Position numbers and translations under genes: made by a program
The notes under the pieces: generated by a model
Seen by the model: the letters and a program-made list of their open reading frames with translations, nothing else
Told to the model about the DNA's origin: nothing
The model's database searches: none
Shown: one piece after another, positions 36,970 to 50,727 of the stretch
Numbering within the stretch: position 1 is the first letter of the stretch
Layout of the letters: every line of letters starts with the position of its first letter
Assembly: GCA_949752735.1 (NCBI GenBank)
Contig: OX457043.1
Coordinates: 46,255,753-46,319,752, forward strand
Length of the DNA stretch: 64,000 nucleotides
Source of the DNA: Lumbricus terrestris
Lineage: Eukaryota > Annelida > Clitellata > Crassiclitellata > Lumbricidae
Direction of reading: 5' to 3'

Positions 36970-37025
36970 GCCTATCTATCTGCCTATCTGACTGTCTCTG
37001 TCTGAATGTCTGTCTGTCTCTGTCT
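36428..37025. repeat. (CTGT)/(CTAT) microsatellite interrupted by a MITE
   Basis: CTGT-rich sequence on both sides of the hAT-type MITE at 36610-36755. Confidence 0.85.
36610..36755. mobile_element. 146-bp hAT-type MITE inside a CTGT array
   Basis: The ends are CAGGGTGAGAATTG and, reverse-complemented, CAGTGTGAGAATTG. The flanks are a perfect 8-bp duplication, GGTCTGTG (36602-36609, 36756-36763). The interior carries two G- or C-runs. Confidence 0.9.
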
Positions 37026-37967
37026 GACCAATGAAAGTCCTTCTAAAGGTTTTTCTTCCATTGATTGTGTAAAGATGCGACAAATCGATACTGTTTCCAT
37101 TTCTGTTCATCGATTTCAATCACCAAATCACTAGCGCTCGCAGTACCAACGTCAGCATCATGTCTCATATACAGACAGGTAATTAGACAAATAAAATAGA
37201 CAATAAAAAACATTCGAATTAAGATATAGACTACAAGAAAGACATTCGAATTAACCAAGTGTAATTATATAAGGACAATGGGGAAAGGTGCTATAAAAAA
37301 AAGTGCAGACAACTATGGGAGGCGCAGCTGTCGAAAAACGACGAGGGAAGAACTAAAACATGTTGATGCACACAATTTGAAATTAAACAAAATGAAGTGT
37401 TAAACATTGCAACCAGGTGCAGGCCTATATATTTATACTAATACGCCCATAACAATAATGACAGTTATTATTATTATTATTGTCTTACGATACAGGAGAA
37501 GGAAAGCTGTCTTAAGGCTTCGTGAGTAAAAATTGTTTGAAACAAATTGAAAAGATCAAAGTGCGGGCACTAACTATGATGTGCGGTAATATTTATATAT
37601 GAACTACAATTATTAGGCCAATTATCTTATTCAGTGGCTCATTATTTTGAGGTTTTAACTGATCGTTGTTGAGTACTATAGTGATACTATATCTTAGAAA
37701 CCATGAAAAATAAACTTTGTTCGTACAACTACCCAGCCTGGCCCCTAAAAGTGGCAGGACCTCTGCGACCCCGTCCCTATCGGGTGGCGTATAGTGGAAA
37801 AGTTCACAATCATGTCCCATCAGAAAAGAAGTGCTCAACCGCACCACAGGTAACATTATAACGTTTGATCTCTATGTGAGAGAGATACTCGTCCTTCACT
37901 ACGAATAAAATTCCTCATCTGGAATTTACATGAATTGGGTTTAATAAACTGTAAATTTGGAATTTGG
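37026..37967. other. AT-rich non-coding, nothing recognised
   Basis: No supported gene; a short TTA array near 37468. Confidence 0.5.
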
Positions 37968-38235
37968 GGGCGGGGGCGGTAGAGTAATGGATAACACACT
38001 GGCGTAGAGAGCGAGAGGTGGCGAGTTCGAGCCCCCGTTGGGCGGATTTGCTTTGTAGGCTGCTGTTAGCGCCGTGTAAGCTTATTGCAGGCTGTCTGTT
38101 CAGCTAGTTTAGTTAAGAAATTTTGTGCATTCTGTGATCTGCGTTCTTGTGAATTGTTTCAACTGCATAGACTAAATGTACGCTGTGACCGGTTGCGTTC
38201 TATCAACCGGATTGTTAAATAAAGAAAAATATTAT
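37968..38235 (+). mobile_element. tRNA-derived SINE, family C
   Basis: GGCGGTAGAGTAATGGATAA (A-box region) and CGAGTTCGAGCCCC (B box) form a tRNA-like head. The body has TTGTAGGCTGCTGTTAGCGC and TCTGTGATCTGCGTTCTTGT and an AAATAAAGAAAAATATTATT tail. A second copy lies at 63456-63905. Confidence 0.75.
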
Positions 38236-38739
38236 TACTATGGAATATTAGACAATGTCCTACACTATCATTGTCTAAGAAAAGCTTACGCTATCATTTT
38301 GATCGTACATGTATCCAAAAATCTCTTTATGTTTTATTATAATCTCACATGCATACGTTTTTCACTGATTAAATTTTATTGTTTAGTAATTAGCCTAGAG
38401 TCAGATCTACCTAATTTTAGTTAAGATTTTTCTTAGGTATAGGCTTGGGCATAATCGTAATCATTTACTGCCATACCTATGGCAAGTAACTCAAGTAACG
38501 CTTGGCCTTAGCAGCTTTTGTATTTTGTTTCACTATATTTAATTATTATTGACACCGTGAATTGGATTTAATAAACTGTAAAACTGGATGGTTGGCTACA
38601 CAACGAAATCAATAATTGATTGATCGATCGATCGATTGATTGAGTGATTGATTGACTTTATTTAATGCAGATGTTTCGCAACAAAACTTGCTCTTTCAAC
38701 GCCAGATGTCACAGCTGACTAGCCTCGTCTCCTTGTCAC
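38236..38739. other. AT-rich non-coding, nothing recognised
   Basis: A short GATTGATCGATC array lies near 38615-38655. Confidence 0.5.
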
Positions 38740-39110
38740 TCTCTTTTTCGCTCAACCTGTTTCTGTCTGTCTGTATGTCTGCCTGTCTGTCTGTCTGTCT
38801 ATCCCCATCTCTCTGTCTCGCTCGGTCTCTCTGTATCTCTCCCTGTCTCTCTTCGTCCCTGCCTGTCTCTTTCTCTCTCACGGCCTCTCTGTATCTCTCC
38901 CTGTCTCTCTTCGTCCCTGCCTGTCTCTTCCTCTCTCACGGCTTCTCTATATCTCTCCCTGTCTCTCTTCGTCCCTGCCTGTCTCTTCCTCTCTCACGGC
39001 CTCTCTATATCTCTCCTTATCTCTTCGTCCTTGCCTGTCTGGCTATCGGTCTGCCTGTCTGTCTCTCTCTCTCGGTCACTCTCTGTCTCTCTCTGTCTGT
39101 CTGAATCATC
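38740..39110. repeat. (CTGT)/(CTCT) array with a ~57-bp higher-order unit
   Basis: Four copies of a unit with ATCTCTCCCTGTCTCTCTTC and CTCTCTCACGGCCTC at about 38820-39030. Confidence 0.9.
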
Positions 39111-39360
39111 TGAGTCTGTGTCAACTGATATAACGTAACCGGATCTAAGAACTTTTCAGCGCCGTTATTATAATGTATGAGGTGCCAATCAAAGGGCGTT
39201 TCCATGGAAACCACCAACTGTGTAGGTAGCAGAAATCCGCTGGGATATTACGTGACATTCAAGACGATCTGAAAGCACAGGTAAGATGACCAACGAACTC
39301 AATGACAGTCATTCTGCTGTTTAATGTTTATGATGCTGAGCCTGATGCTACTGCTAGTGA

Positions 39361-41318
<1,958 letters not shown>

Positions 41319-41399
41319 TATATATATGGAAAAAGTGGCGAAGGGCATGTCCATGAAGCGACCAACCCTCGAATCGAGGATGGTTAAAGACAAGACAAG

Positions 41400-41620
41400 A
41401 CAAGAATATATATATATATATATATATAATATATATATATACTATCACTGTCTCTGTACCTGTCACTCCATCTCCTAAATCTCTGTCTTTTCCCTCTCTA
41501 CATCTGTCTTTCCGTCCCTCTCTGTATCTCTCTGTCTCACTGTCTTTCATTCTCTATCTGCCTCACTGTCTCTGTCTGTGTCTCTCCGTGTATCTTTCTC
41601 ACCCACTCTCCACTTTCTCT
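41400..41620. repeat. (TA)n and (CTGTCTC)-type microsatellite
   Basis: TA run at 41407-41440, then CTGTCTCTCC variants. Confidence 0.8.
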
Positions 41621-41993
41621 TTCAGTTTGATTGTGACTTGCTTTGGTGACTACAGCATTTAGCTATTGACATCGTTGTCACTGGCTTTCCTTTTGACTTC
41701 CAATGAAGCCCAAAGGAGGTAGCAAAGCAGGTAAGATTTCTTAATAAACTCCGCAAAATCGCCTCCTATCTCTCATTTCTGCCGCTGTAGCTACTGGCAT
41801 GGCGATTATGTTACCGCTGATGGATATTATCTTACGGCAACAGATGAGTTCCATGCACAGCTAGGATTTCTGATTGAACTTGAGCGACAAACGAGACCAC
41901 TCACTCTGCCAGAGCATGCATCTGATATAGCCTATGACCGAACAGCGTATACAACTATACATGTATACATGTACATGCGCTGGTCGTAGAGGT

Positions 41994-42230
41994 TATCTTG
42001 GACGCTGGTTCCCTTGGAGGCTGGTTCCCTTGGACGCTGGTTCCCTTGGACGCTGGTTCCCTTGGACGCTGGTTCCCTTGAACGCTGGTTCCCTTGAACG
42101 CTGGTTCCCTTGAACGCTGGTTCCCTTGGACGCTGGTTCCCTTGGACGCTGGTTCCCTTGGACGCTGGTCCCCTTGAACGCTGGTTCCCTTGAACGCTGG
42201 TTCCCTTGAACGCTGGTTCCCTTGTACGAT
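41994..42230. repeat. 16-bp minisatellite (TTCCCTTGGACGCTGG)
   Basis: About 15 copies, differing mainly at GGACG versus GAACG, arranged in blocks of three of each type. Confidence 0.95.
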
Positions 42231-42479
42231 TCTCCTTTCATCTGATGTGTAAATGCACCTCTGCTGTTTGAAAACATTGATGTTCGGAATCGATCTAAAA
42301 GCGTATACTTTGTCTTAACGCCTAATAGACAAGGCTTGGAATTCTAAAAGGGCTCTAGAAATCACTCCTAGAAGCAAATCATGTAACAATTTGCTAACCG
42401 GTGTTTCTAGACTAATTTGACCCTGCTGAAAACGAAAATCGCTGTTAGCAAGCTGGATTTTTGGCCGTTTAATGGGAAA

Positions 42480-43190
42480 ACAAGATGGCGGACAAAATGG
42501 CGGTCAGTTGCTTCAAATGGCTATAAGTAAAGTATTGTATGTGACAGAAACACGATTTTAGACTCTAAATTAAGATTATAGGGTGCAAGGAATACACTGG
42601 AACCAAATACACATATGTAGCACTGCAAGAAAATCAAAATGGCGGACAAAATGGCGGCTAGAATCTTAAAATGGCTGTAAGTGAAGTTATGTATGCAGTG
42701 GAATCATGATTTCAGGGTCTAAATCAACATTTTCGGGGTCAAGGAATGCAATTGAAGCAAGGTAACATATGTGGCATTGCACGGAAGCCAAGATGGCGGA
42801 CAAAATGGCGGACAAAATCTTAAAATGGCTATAAGTGAAGTTATGTATGCAATGGAATCATGATTTCAGGGTCTAAATCAACATTTTCGGGGTCAAGGAA
42901 TGCAATGGAAGCAAGGTAACATATGTGGCATTGCACGGAAACCAGGATGGCGGACAAAATGGCGGACAAAATCTTAAAATGGTCATAAATGAAGACATTT
43001 ATGCAACTAAATTATGATTTCAGGGTTTAAATCAACATTTTCGAGGCCAGGGCATGTGACGAAACGAATGTGACATATATAGCACTGCCTGGACACCAAA
43101 ATGGCGAACAAAATGGCGGAAAGAATTTCAAAATGGATGTTAGTGAAGTCATGCATGCAATGGGAACTTGATTCAAATTTTTGCCAGGTC
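42480..43190. repeat. ~150-bp tandem units, left arm of foldback element
   Basis: Units start near 42486, 42641, 42793, 42947 and 43097 with ATGGCGGACAAAATGGCGG, and include AATGGCTATAAGTGAAGTTA and AACATTTTCGGGGTCAAGGA. Confidence 0.9.
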
Positions 43191-43499
43191 TTTGCAAGAT
43201 GGTATCTGAAACCTGCGCAGTTGAATTTATCTACAATGTTCCCTTATTTGACCAGATATGATCATTCAACTTATCGCAATGCCTTCAGCAAGTCTTAAAC
43301 CAAGGAGTGTTCTTCAAAAAATACTGAAAACATTATAAAGGAAGATTGGTATATCATGCAGTGCCTTATTCGATCGTATCAAGCTGACTGTCCATGGATC
43401 TGGAAAAACGATTGTGCCATGGACTTTTCTCAAAATCAATGGGATTGGATTCTCTCTGCAAAAGTAACTTGTCCAGTCCGCATTTCTATAGCAGAGTCA

Positions 43500-43740
43500 T
43501 TGCATTTGTTTATTTACAATATTTTACGTAGTGCCTCTTCAAGGTGGGCTGTCGGGAATCGCTCCCGACTTAACTACAACTAAATAGGACAGTTTTTAGA
43601 TTCTTACGGAACAGAGTGGAGTGACCCATGGGCATGCAATAAGCGCTGTGAAAAGGGGTTGGCCCTTCCCATTCCAGATTTTAGTAGGAGCTACAGAGAA
43701 TGAAAGGTGATGTCGAATAGCAGACCGCGAGTGAACCAGC
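43500..43740 (+). mobile_element. SINE-like repeat, family B, inside the foldback element
   Basis: TAGTGCCTCTTCAAGG and GAATCGCTCCCGACTTAACT, then ATTCCAGATTTTAGTAGGAG, parallel the layout of the copy at 7256. Confidence 0.5.
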
Positions 43741-45169
43741 TCAGCTTGGTCCGCCAACCGAAGAGTAGATCGACGCTGGACATCCGACGTTGAAAAACAG
43801 AGTTCTTTCAGACATAGTGGGGTTATAGTCCATCAAGGCACTACCTAAGCAATACACAGAGCCTGCAGGCAATCCGCTGCAGGAAAGGGAGCCAATGCAA
43901 GACATCCGGACATCCCACATATTGTATGAGACATAACCAAATATTGCGATATGCCCATAAGTCGTGACGCAGTTCATCCAACCTGTTGCAGACAAATTAT
44001 TGATGGACAAGCAATGGTTCGAGCAATAGGGAACCTCCAAACGCGAAGACATTTGGTGACCTGACAGATACAGTGGATACCTGTGTACAGGTAGCCTACT
44101 TTCGATTGGCTACAAGAGGGTTAATAATTATTGCCTTCGAAAGATGTAGTGGACATTGCTTTTAAAAAGTGAAATCGTACAGAAAATTACCACCACAACT
44201 CTGTCACTGTGTGGAGTCCTGAAATACTTCGTTGTCAGAAAATTGGCTGTATGTTCTTGGTATGCTTGAAAGAAAGACTGATCTAGCTTTAAACATTTCT
44301 GTCTATTCAGCTCTCAACAGCCACATTTGGAGATATGGACTAGAGCGGTTGCTGGTGGTTACGTGAAAAAAGATAAGGTGTTGTCCACTGCCGGGTCATA
44401 ATGTGTTTGCTTTATATTTAACGGTGTTTTGGTGATGTCAGGAACATCAGCGGAACGGAAGCTCATCCAAATCACGTAACTATGAAGATGAAGAATAGAG
44501 TATCCTTCATGCTACAACTGGATGTGATTTGACATATTTAGCAGGAATCAGCTGAAACAATGCATGAATAAACTATTTGAAAGTTCCCACTTATTTTTTT
44601 ACATTTGGAACATTCTATTATGAGCTCATTACCAAGAGCTCTGTAAGTTTGGAAAGGCCCATTTTCTAGATATTGATGTTCAGATATCATCCTCATCTTC
44701 ATAGGATGGAGTGTGGTGGAAGAAAGTAATCTTTACCAGTGTGCGCCAAAGCCACATTACAGAGTTTGTCTACAGCAATTCATGTGAAGTTGACAAACGT
44801 AGCATCAGGCTCTGCTGCTATCGAAGTGCGATCTTGTCATGTGCACTCAGGTGCAATTGCATTGACAGTAGCAAGGCCTGAATTGACTCTACGGTAGGTC
44901 TACCCTATATCCGTCAAGTCATGAAAAGTTGAAACTATTGATAGATCAAGTTATGAAACATTGAAGCATGCATCCTGCATATACATAAAACCAGCAATAG
45001 TTAAACTGCAGTGCAGTCATAGGCTACTAAAAAATTTCACTATAGGTATGACAATTTCACTGCATAACACTGCAAGTGATTTTGTTGGAAGCATATGACC
45101 TGGAAATTACTAGTCCAGACTGAAATCAAGTCTCCATCGCATATGTTCAAGACATCACTCATAGCCAGT

Positions 45170-46150
45170 TGAAGTTTTTGTCCACCATTTTGGTTTTTGG
45201 TTTTCTGGCAGTGTCACATAATATATTCCGTGCTTTTAATTTCATCACTTTCCTTAATTCCGAAAATTCTCATTTACATTCTGAATTGATTTATTCATTA
45301 GATACAGAAATTCACTAACAGCCAATTCGATAATTTGGCCGCCATTTTGGTGTCCAGGCAGTGCTATATATGTCACATTTTTTTCATCACATGCCTTGAC
45401 CTTGAAAATGTTGATTTAGACCGTGAAATCATGATTTCATTGCATACATAACTTCACTTATAGCCATTTTAAGATTTTATCCGCCATTTTGTCCGCCATC
45501 TTGGTTTCCGTGCAATGCCACATATGTTACCTTGCTTCCATTGCATTCCTTGACCCCGAAAATGTTGATTTAGACCCTGAAATCATGATTCCATTGCATA
45601 CATAACTTCACTTATAGCCATTTTAAGATTTTGTCCGCCATTTTGTCCGCCATCTTGGCTTCCGTGCAATGCCACATATGTTACCTTGCTTCAATTGCAT
45701 TCCTTGACCCCGAAAATGTTGATTTAGACCCTGAAATCATGATTCCATTGCATACATAACTTCACTTATAGCCATTTTAAGATTTTGTCCGCCATTTTGT
45801 CCGCCATCTTGGCTTCCGTGCAATGCCACATATGTTACCTTGCTTCAATTGCATTCCTTGACCCCGAAAATGTTGATTTAGACCCTGAAATCATGATTCC
45901 ACTGCATACATAACTTCACTTACAGCCATTGTAAGATTCTAGCCGCCATTTTGTCCGCCATTTTGATTTTCTTGCAGTGCTACATATGTGTATTTGGTTC
46001 CATTGTATTCCTTGCACTCTATAATCTTAATTTAGAGTCTAAAATCGTGTTCCTGTCACATACAATACTTTACTTATAGCCATTTGAAGCAACTGACCGC
46101 CATTTTGTCCGCCATCTTGTTTTCCCATTGAACGGCCAAAAATCCAGCTT
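45170..46150. repeat. ~150-bp tandem units, right arm of foldback element (inverted)
   Basis: CCGCCATTTTGTCCGCCAT recurs near 45489, 45637, 45790, 45950 and 46098, with diverged units further inward; the arm is inverted relative to the left one. Confidence 0.9.
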
Positions 46151-46429
46151 GCTAACAGCGATTTTCGTTTTCAGCAGGGTCAAATTAGTCTAGAAACACC
46201 GGTTAGCAAATTGTTACATGATTTGCTTCTAGCAGTGCCATTTTGAGATTCCAAGCCTGGTCTATAATGCTTTGTTTTGTTTTGTTTTGCTTTGCTGATC
46301 GGTAGCGAATAGACATCCCTGTAACAATTATTACTTGTGGATGCCTGGCACAAAGCGTGAAGAAACATCGTCGACCGCCGGAATATGGTTGCCAAAACAT
46401 TCCCACTAGTGTAGGGTAACTAATTTATC

Positions 46430-46534
46430 CATGCATCCATTCACTATTCCATTCATCCATCGATTCATTTATAAATATAGATCCAATCACTCCTCCATAA
46501 ATCTATCCATCGATCCATCCACACATCCATCCAT

Positions 46535-46569
<35 letters not shown>

Positions 46570-46750
46570 TATATCCACCTATCAAACAAACTATGGACCC
46601 ATCCACCCACTTATGATCCATTCATAAAATGATCCATCCATTCACACATTAATCCTTCCATCCATCCATCAATCCATCAATCCATTTATTCATCCGTCTC
46701 ACCGTCTGTCCATCCATCCATCCATCCATCCATCTATCCATTCCAGCAGC
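46430..46750. repeat. (CATC)n microsatellite with (TA)n
   Basis: CATCCATCCATT units and a TA run at about 46534-46570. Confidence 0.85.
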
Positions 46751-47486
46751 TATACCCAGCCACACATCCTCCCAAACGTTATATAGTCTTATAACAACAG
46801 AATTCATAAACCTGGAAGTTAGGATTAATTAATAATGAAAAAGATCTGATCCATAGCGAGACGAGTTTGTTTGAATTTGGTACACGACCAAAAAGAAGGA
46901 GATCGGAAATATAACAAACTATCGAGGAAAGAAATGACAGTTTCAAAGAAATCCTGAAAATCTTATGGATGAGTTGTCTAACGTTGTCCACAGACACGGC
47001 TAGATGTTTGCGACCCGCACAATTATTTTAATAAAGAAGTATTCTCTTATATAAATAGCAAAACAATCGTTAAAAAGTGTACATTGTTTACACCGTTTCA
47101 AGTGTCCGAGCGATGTTCACATCATCGACATGCACGCAGCATTGAGACCAACAATGGCGACTACAGTCAATATTTGCAAACTGATCCTTTGGGTGGGTGG
47201 GGTTTCTAATAGGAGCGTGACACAATTCGTCCCAGATTTTCCCCAAACATTGGAGTTACTTCGAGCATTTATTCTACTTTGATCCACTGGATGAAACCTG
47301 GCTTTGAAGATAAATTATTGTCGTTAGTGATCGTTATTTACTTCTTTTCCAACAATGTTCAAACTTCCAGGTCTTGTTTGAATCTACTACTGAAATGAGT
47401 CTAAGCAAAAACCAGAACTTGACGGCCTCTTAACTGTGGGACTTGTTGCATCGTTAAGTTCCAAGTGGTTGCTTTAATTATTTTGA
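46751..47486. other. Non-coding, nothing recognised
   Basis: AT-rich sequence with no supported gene. Confidence 0.5.
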
Positions 47487-47705
47487 ACATTTGAAAAGCG
47501 CCTCTGGTAGTTTGAATGTTCAGAAGCGAAGCCCTCCTGTGATCAAGGCTCTTTAAAAAGAAGCATGCAGTTTTGAGAAGAGGACACGAAGAAGAAGAGA
47601 GACTGCCAGAAGGAATTGTTTAGCACTTTAGCCTATCGCGAACAGAAAGACAAGACGCATTATTCCAAAGTGAAGGACCAATTGAAGCAAGTGATAGAGA
47701 CTGAA
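47487..47705 (+). mobile_element. SINE-like repeat, family B
   Basis: TTGAAAAGCGCCTCTGGTAG, then TTTTGAGAAGAGGACACGAA and GAAGAAGAGAGACTGCCAGA. The last is shared with 33770-33960. Confidence 0.65.
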
Positions 47706-47937
47706 GAGGCTGTTGTTAAAATGTAATTGGCCATTATAGTTATAGGCAACTTCTCTTTCCTGATGCTCAATGTAAGCGTTTCTATATATAATAATAAAAT
47801 ATACCCATTGTATCATTCCTCTGAATTATCCAGATTCAAGATCTGCCTGAAACCTAAGCATGTTGATAACCCACACCATAATATTTTTACGCCTGCTATT
47901 ATACACTGTCCGTAAACGATATTAAACATACTTGGGA

Positions 47938-47997
47938 TCATGCCGCTGGTTTGGCTTCTTCCTTAGTGATTTTCAGCAGAGGTTGTAAAATTGGTTG
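47938..47997 (-). pseudogene. C-terminal coding tail, duplicate copy 1
   Basis: The minus strand reads QPILQPLLKITKEEAKPAA then stop. It parallels copy 2 (48825-48709), and similarity extends past the stop (GATCCCAAGTATG) and into flanking sequence to about 47820. Upstream of this tail the copy has been replaced by an AGT/AGC array, so no exon can be defined here. Protein family unknown. Confidence 0.35.
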
Positions 47998-48307
47998 TAG
48001 TAGAAGTAGTTGTAGTAGTAGCGATAGTGATAGTGATAGTGATAGCAATAGTGATAGCGAGAGCGATAATGGTAGTGATAGTAATATTGATAGAGATAGT
48101 GGTAGTGATAGCGATAGCGATAATGATATTGATATTGATATTGATAGTGATAGTGATAGTGGTAGTATCAGTATCAGTATCAGTATCAGTGGCAGTGGCA
48201 GCGGCAGCGGCAGCGGCAGCAGCAGTAGCAGTAGCAGCAGCAGCAGCATCAGCAGTAGCAGTAGCAGTGGCAGTGGCAGTGGCAGTAGCAGTAGCAGTAG
48301 CAGTAGC

Positions 48308-48387
<80 letters not shown>

Positions 48388-48420
48388 CAATAGTAATATT
48401 AGCAGCATCTTCGTTTATTG
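47998..48420. repeat. (AGT)n/(GATAGT)n/(AGC)n trinucleotide array
   Basis: GATAGTGATAGC hexamers pass into CAGTAGCAG and then about 110 bp of pure AGT. Confidence 0.95.
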
Positions 48421-48708
48421 ATAATGATTTCTTGGTGCATGTCCTACCGCATCCACGTATAAGATTACATGGAAAAAGATTGTTTGTTACCATAATTGCT
48501 TTCATAGGAAGAAAGTTTGTTTGCTATTATTATTCTATATATAGAACTCTTCCTACATAACTTCTATCATCTTTCTATCCTCGGAATATCCAAATTTCGG
48601 GTCGTCCATAACCCGAAGCCCATTCTCCGTTCACAATAATTCACATCATAATCTTTTTACACCTGCCTCGCTCACTGTCCGTGTATACATACGATAGCAT
48701 ACTTGGGA

Positions 48709-48825
48709 TCATGCCGCCGGTTTAGCTGCTTCCTTTGTGATTTCCCGCAGACGCTGTCAAATAGGTTGAGAGTGCTTCTTGTACAGTCCGCCGATGGCAT
48801 TAAACTCTTCTTCTCTCAAGTCATC
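48709..48825 (-). pseudogene. C-terminal coding tail, duplicate copy 2 with in-frame stop
   Basis: The minus strand reads LREEEFNAIGGLYKKHSQPI, then TGA, then QRLREITKEAAKPAA and stop, all in one frame. Copy 1 has TTA (Leu) at the TGA position and is otherwise similar (KITKEEAKPAA), with mostly conservative changes. This suggests a once-coding last exon that was tandemly duplicated, after which this copy acquired a stop. The TGA lies in TTTGACAG, so a spliced acceptor there is an alternative reading. The family is not recognised. Confidence 0.35.
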
Positions 48826-48839
48826 AGCGGTGCATCGCC

Positions 48840-49082
48840 CGCAGTGTTAAAGGACTTTCCGATCGTTTTAAGTTCTCCGTGACGGCTTTCGGTCGTTTTA
48901 TGCATGCATGGGACGAGAGGAACCAGTCGGCTGAAAGAACCAGCGGCAATCCTTCTTCGTTTTCTTCTGTCGTCGTCCAGTCTCTTCTTCTCCTCCGAAG
49001 GAGTGTCTTCTAATCTCCATCTAATGAAACTGGACGACGTCTCTTGCTGGGACTTATCTGTCATCGCAATCGGGATGTCGTC
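48840..49082 (-). other. Coding-like minus-strand segment, weak exon candidate
   Basis: An 80-codon frame after a GGAGCAG acceptor-like site encodes ESDDIPIAMTDKSQQE, then a very charged stretch with SEEKKRLDDDRRKRRR. The composition looks coding and it lies upstream of the duplicated tail on the same strand, but no donor connects them. Confidence 0.25.
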
Positions 49083-49674
49083 GGACTCGCTGCTCCGTCA
49101 AGTTTTATCGACGACGAGGATGACGGTGGCGAGAGTTTAGTTCTATGCACTTCTTCGGTGAATCCCCTTTTGACGGTTGAATAGTTGAGTAAGCCACCTC
49201 TGACTTTTTCCAATCCATCTTAGTCGTAAAGTCAAAATTTCTAAAGCGCTGTTCTAAAGTTATAAGCGCAGGGCATGACTTTAATCATGAGCGCTACGCC
49301 GTTTCACAGGGTGGGCTACCGTCCGATGACGATGCAAGTCTCTTTTCCCGTCGATCTGCTGCTTTAGAAAAGGGATGAATATAATTGTGTGCACGCTTTC
49401 TCTGTGGTTAGAGTAGACCCTTTCCGCGTGGTACGCTGTTCGAGATCGCAAAAGTATAATAGTTAAAGCAATAAAGTCTCTCTCACAGAGTGAGTGCTAA
49501 CCATGGCCGCCCGATAGCATTTTTTCAAGAGGGCAAAAGTCGCAAAACGCGATGGCCACGATTAAATTTGTTAGCAAGAGATTGGAAATTGTTGCAGAGC
49601 ACGAGATTGAGAACACGAGTATTTTTCATAGATGTTTCTAAATGTAAATCTCTCGGTTTCACTTTGTGTTTAAT
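49083..49674. other. Non-coding, possible family-B scrap
   Basis: TAAAGCGCTGTTCTAAAG at 49240 and GAGCGCTACGCC at 49289 resemble family-B SINE ends. No gene supported. Confidence 0.4.
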
Positions 49675-49790
49675 TAGTATCATTAGTATCATTAGTATCA
49701 TTAGTATCATCAGTATCATTAGTGTCATTTAGTATAATTTAGTATCATTAGTATCATTGGTATCATTAGTATCATCAGTGTCATTAGTAC
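49675..49790. repeat. 9-bp minisatellite (ATTAGTATC)
   Basis: About 12 copies with CAGTATC and AGTGTC variants. Confidence 0.9.
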
Positions 49791-49896
49791 CTCAGTGCGA
49801 AGTTGCTAAAAAGAAAGAAGTATCATAGTCACAATTAGCCTACCTGCCAAATTTTCCAGGTCGGTCCAAGTGCCCATCTTGCCCTATGACATTGTA

Positions 49897-50356
49897 CCGG
49901 TGTCACGAAATAGAGTACCGGTATCCCCCATGAAAGCTATCCGGGGGGGATGAATTAATCTATCCCCCGGATGGAATTAACCGGTCTAGACTATCCGGGG
50001 GGATAAACTATTCCATCCCTTTTTTAAATCCGTATAATTGAAAATGTTATGCTCTAATCAAAATTTAAAATGACTCTAATTGTTTTAAGTGTCCTAAGCA
50101 ATGTTCAGAGAAAGGCAGCTCGAATTTATTTAGTGACTGACTGTTCTTAAGTGATTTAAATTTCAAAGTGCTCTAAAACCAAAGCAAAACAAATTATCTA
50201 GTAGGAACAAACATGCCTGTTAGTGTCATTGTTCAAAACAAAGCAGATGAAAATTAATTTGCAAAAATAAAAACGCGCGGAAATGACTTTTTCGATTTTT
50301 CTTCATTTGGGGGGAAGATACGATTAATACGGGAATACTCTACTTCGTGACAGCGG
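49897..50356. mobile_element. Probable 460-bp inverted-repeat element (MITE)
   Basis: The left end CCGGTGTCACGAAATAGAGT and right end (reverse complement CCGCTGTCACGAAGTAGAGT) are inverted, followed at both ends by C/G runs. I could not find a target duplication. The interior includes inverted TATCCGGGGGGAT blocks. Confidence 0.6.
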
Positions 50357-50674
50357 CGCCTATCATGGTGCTCTCGTGGTATTAACATTGAAGCGTAAAA
50401 ATATTATTGACATTGCACCTATAAATTTAGGCCTATCACTAACACAAGACAAACAATGCAATTTAAATACTTAAAAGTACAATGGCGTGTGCAATTGTGC
50501 AATTGTGCATTGCGCACTTAGAGTTAGGCCTAGAATACTTGAATTTCGGCGGTTGAGGCTCTTTTTACCGAAAATCACTATAAAGTAACAGCAAAGAAGC
50601 AAAATATAAATTTCGTTCAATTATTATAATAATTGTTAAAATGGTCGCTAAACGACTTCGTAGGCCTACATTGG

Positions 50675-50727
<53 letters not shown>

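Larger units (their letters stand above)
42326..46264. mobile_element. 3.9-kb foldback element with long array-type inverted arms
   Basis: The left end TAGACAAGGCTTGGAAT and right end (reverse complement TAGACCAGGCTTGGAAT) are inverted. The match continues with interruptions through AAGCAAATCATGTAACAATT and onward for about 850 bp. The flanks are TAA on both sides (42323-42325, 46265-46267), the duplication expected for PIF/Harbinger elements, though 3 bp is weak evidence. Each arm is a tandem array of five or more ~150-bp units. The 1.9-kb centre has no transposase ORF and carries a family-B SINE. Confidence 0.75.

Noticed and set aside
37968..38045. Functional tRNA gene
   Set aside because: Only A- and B-box-like blocks; the arms do not fold well and the sequence recurs as a SINE head at 63456.
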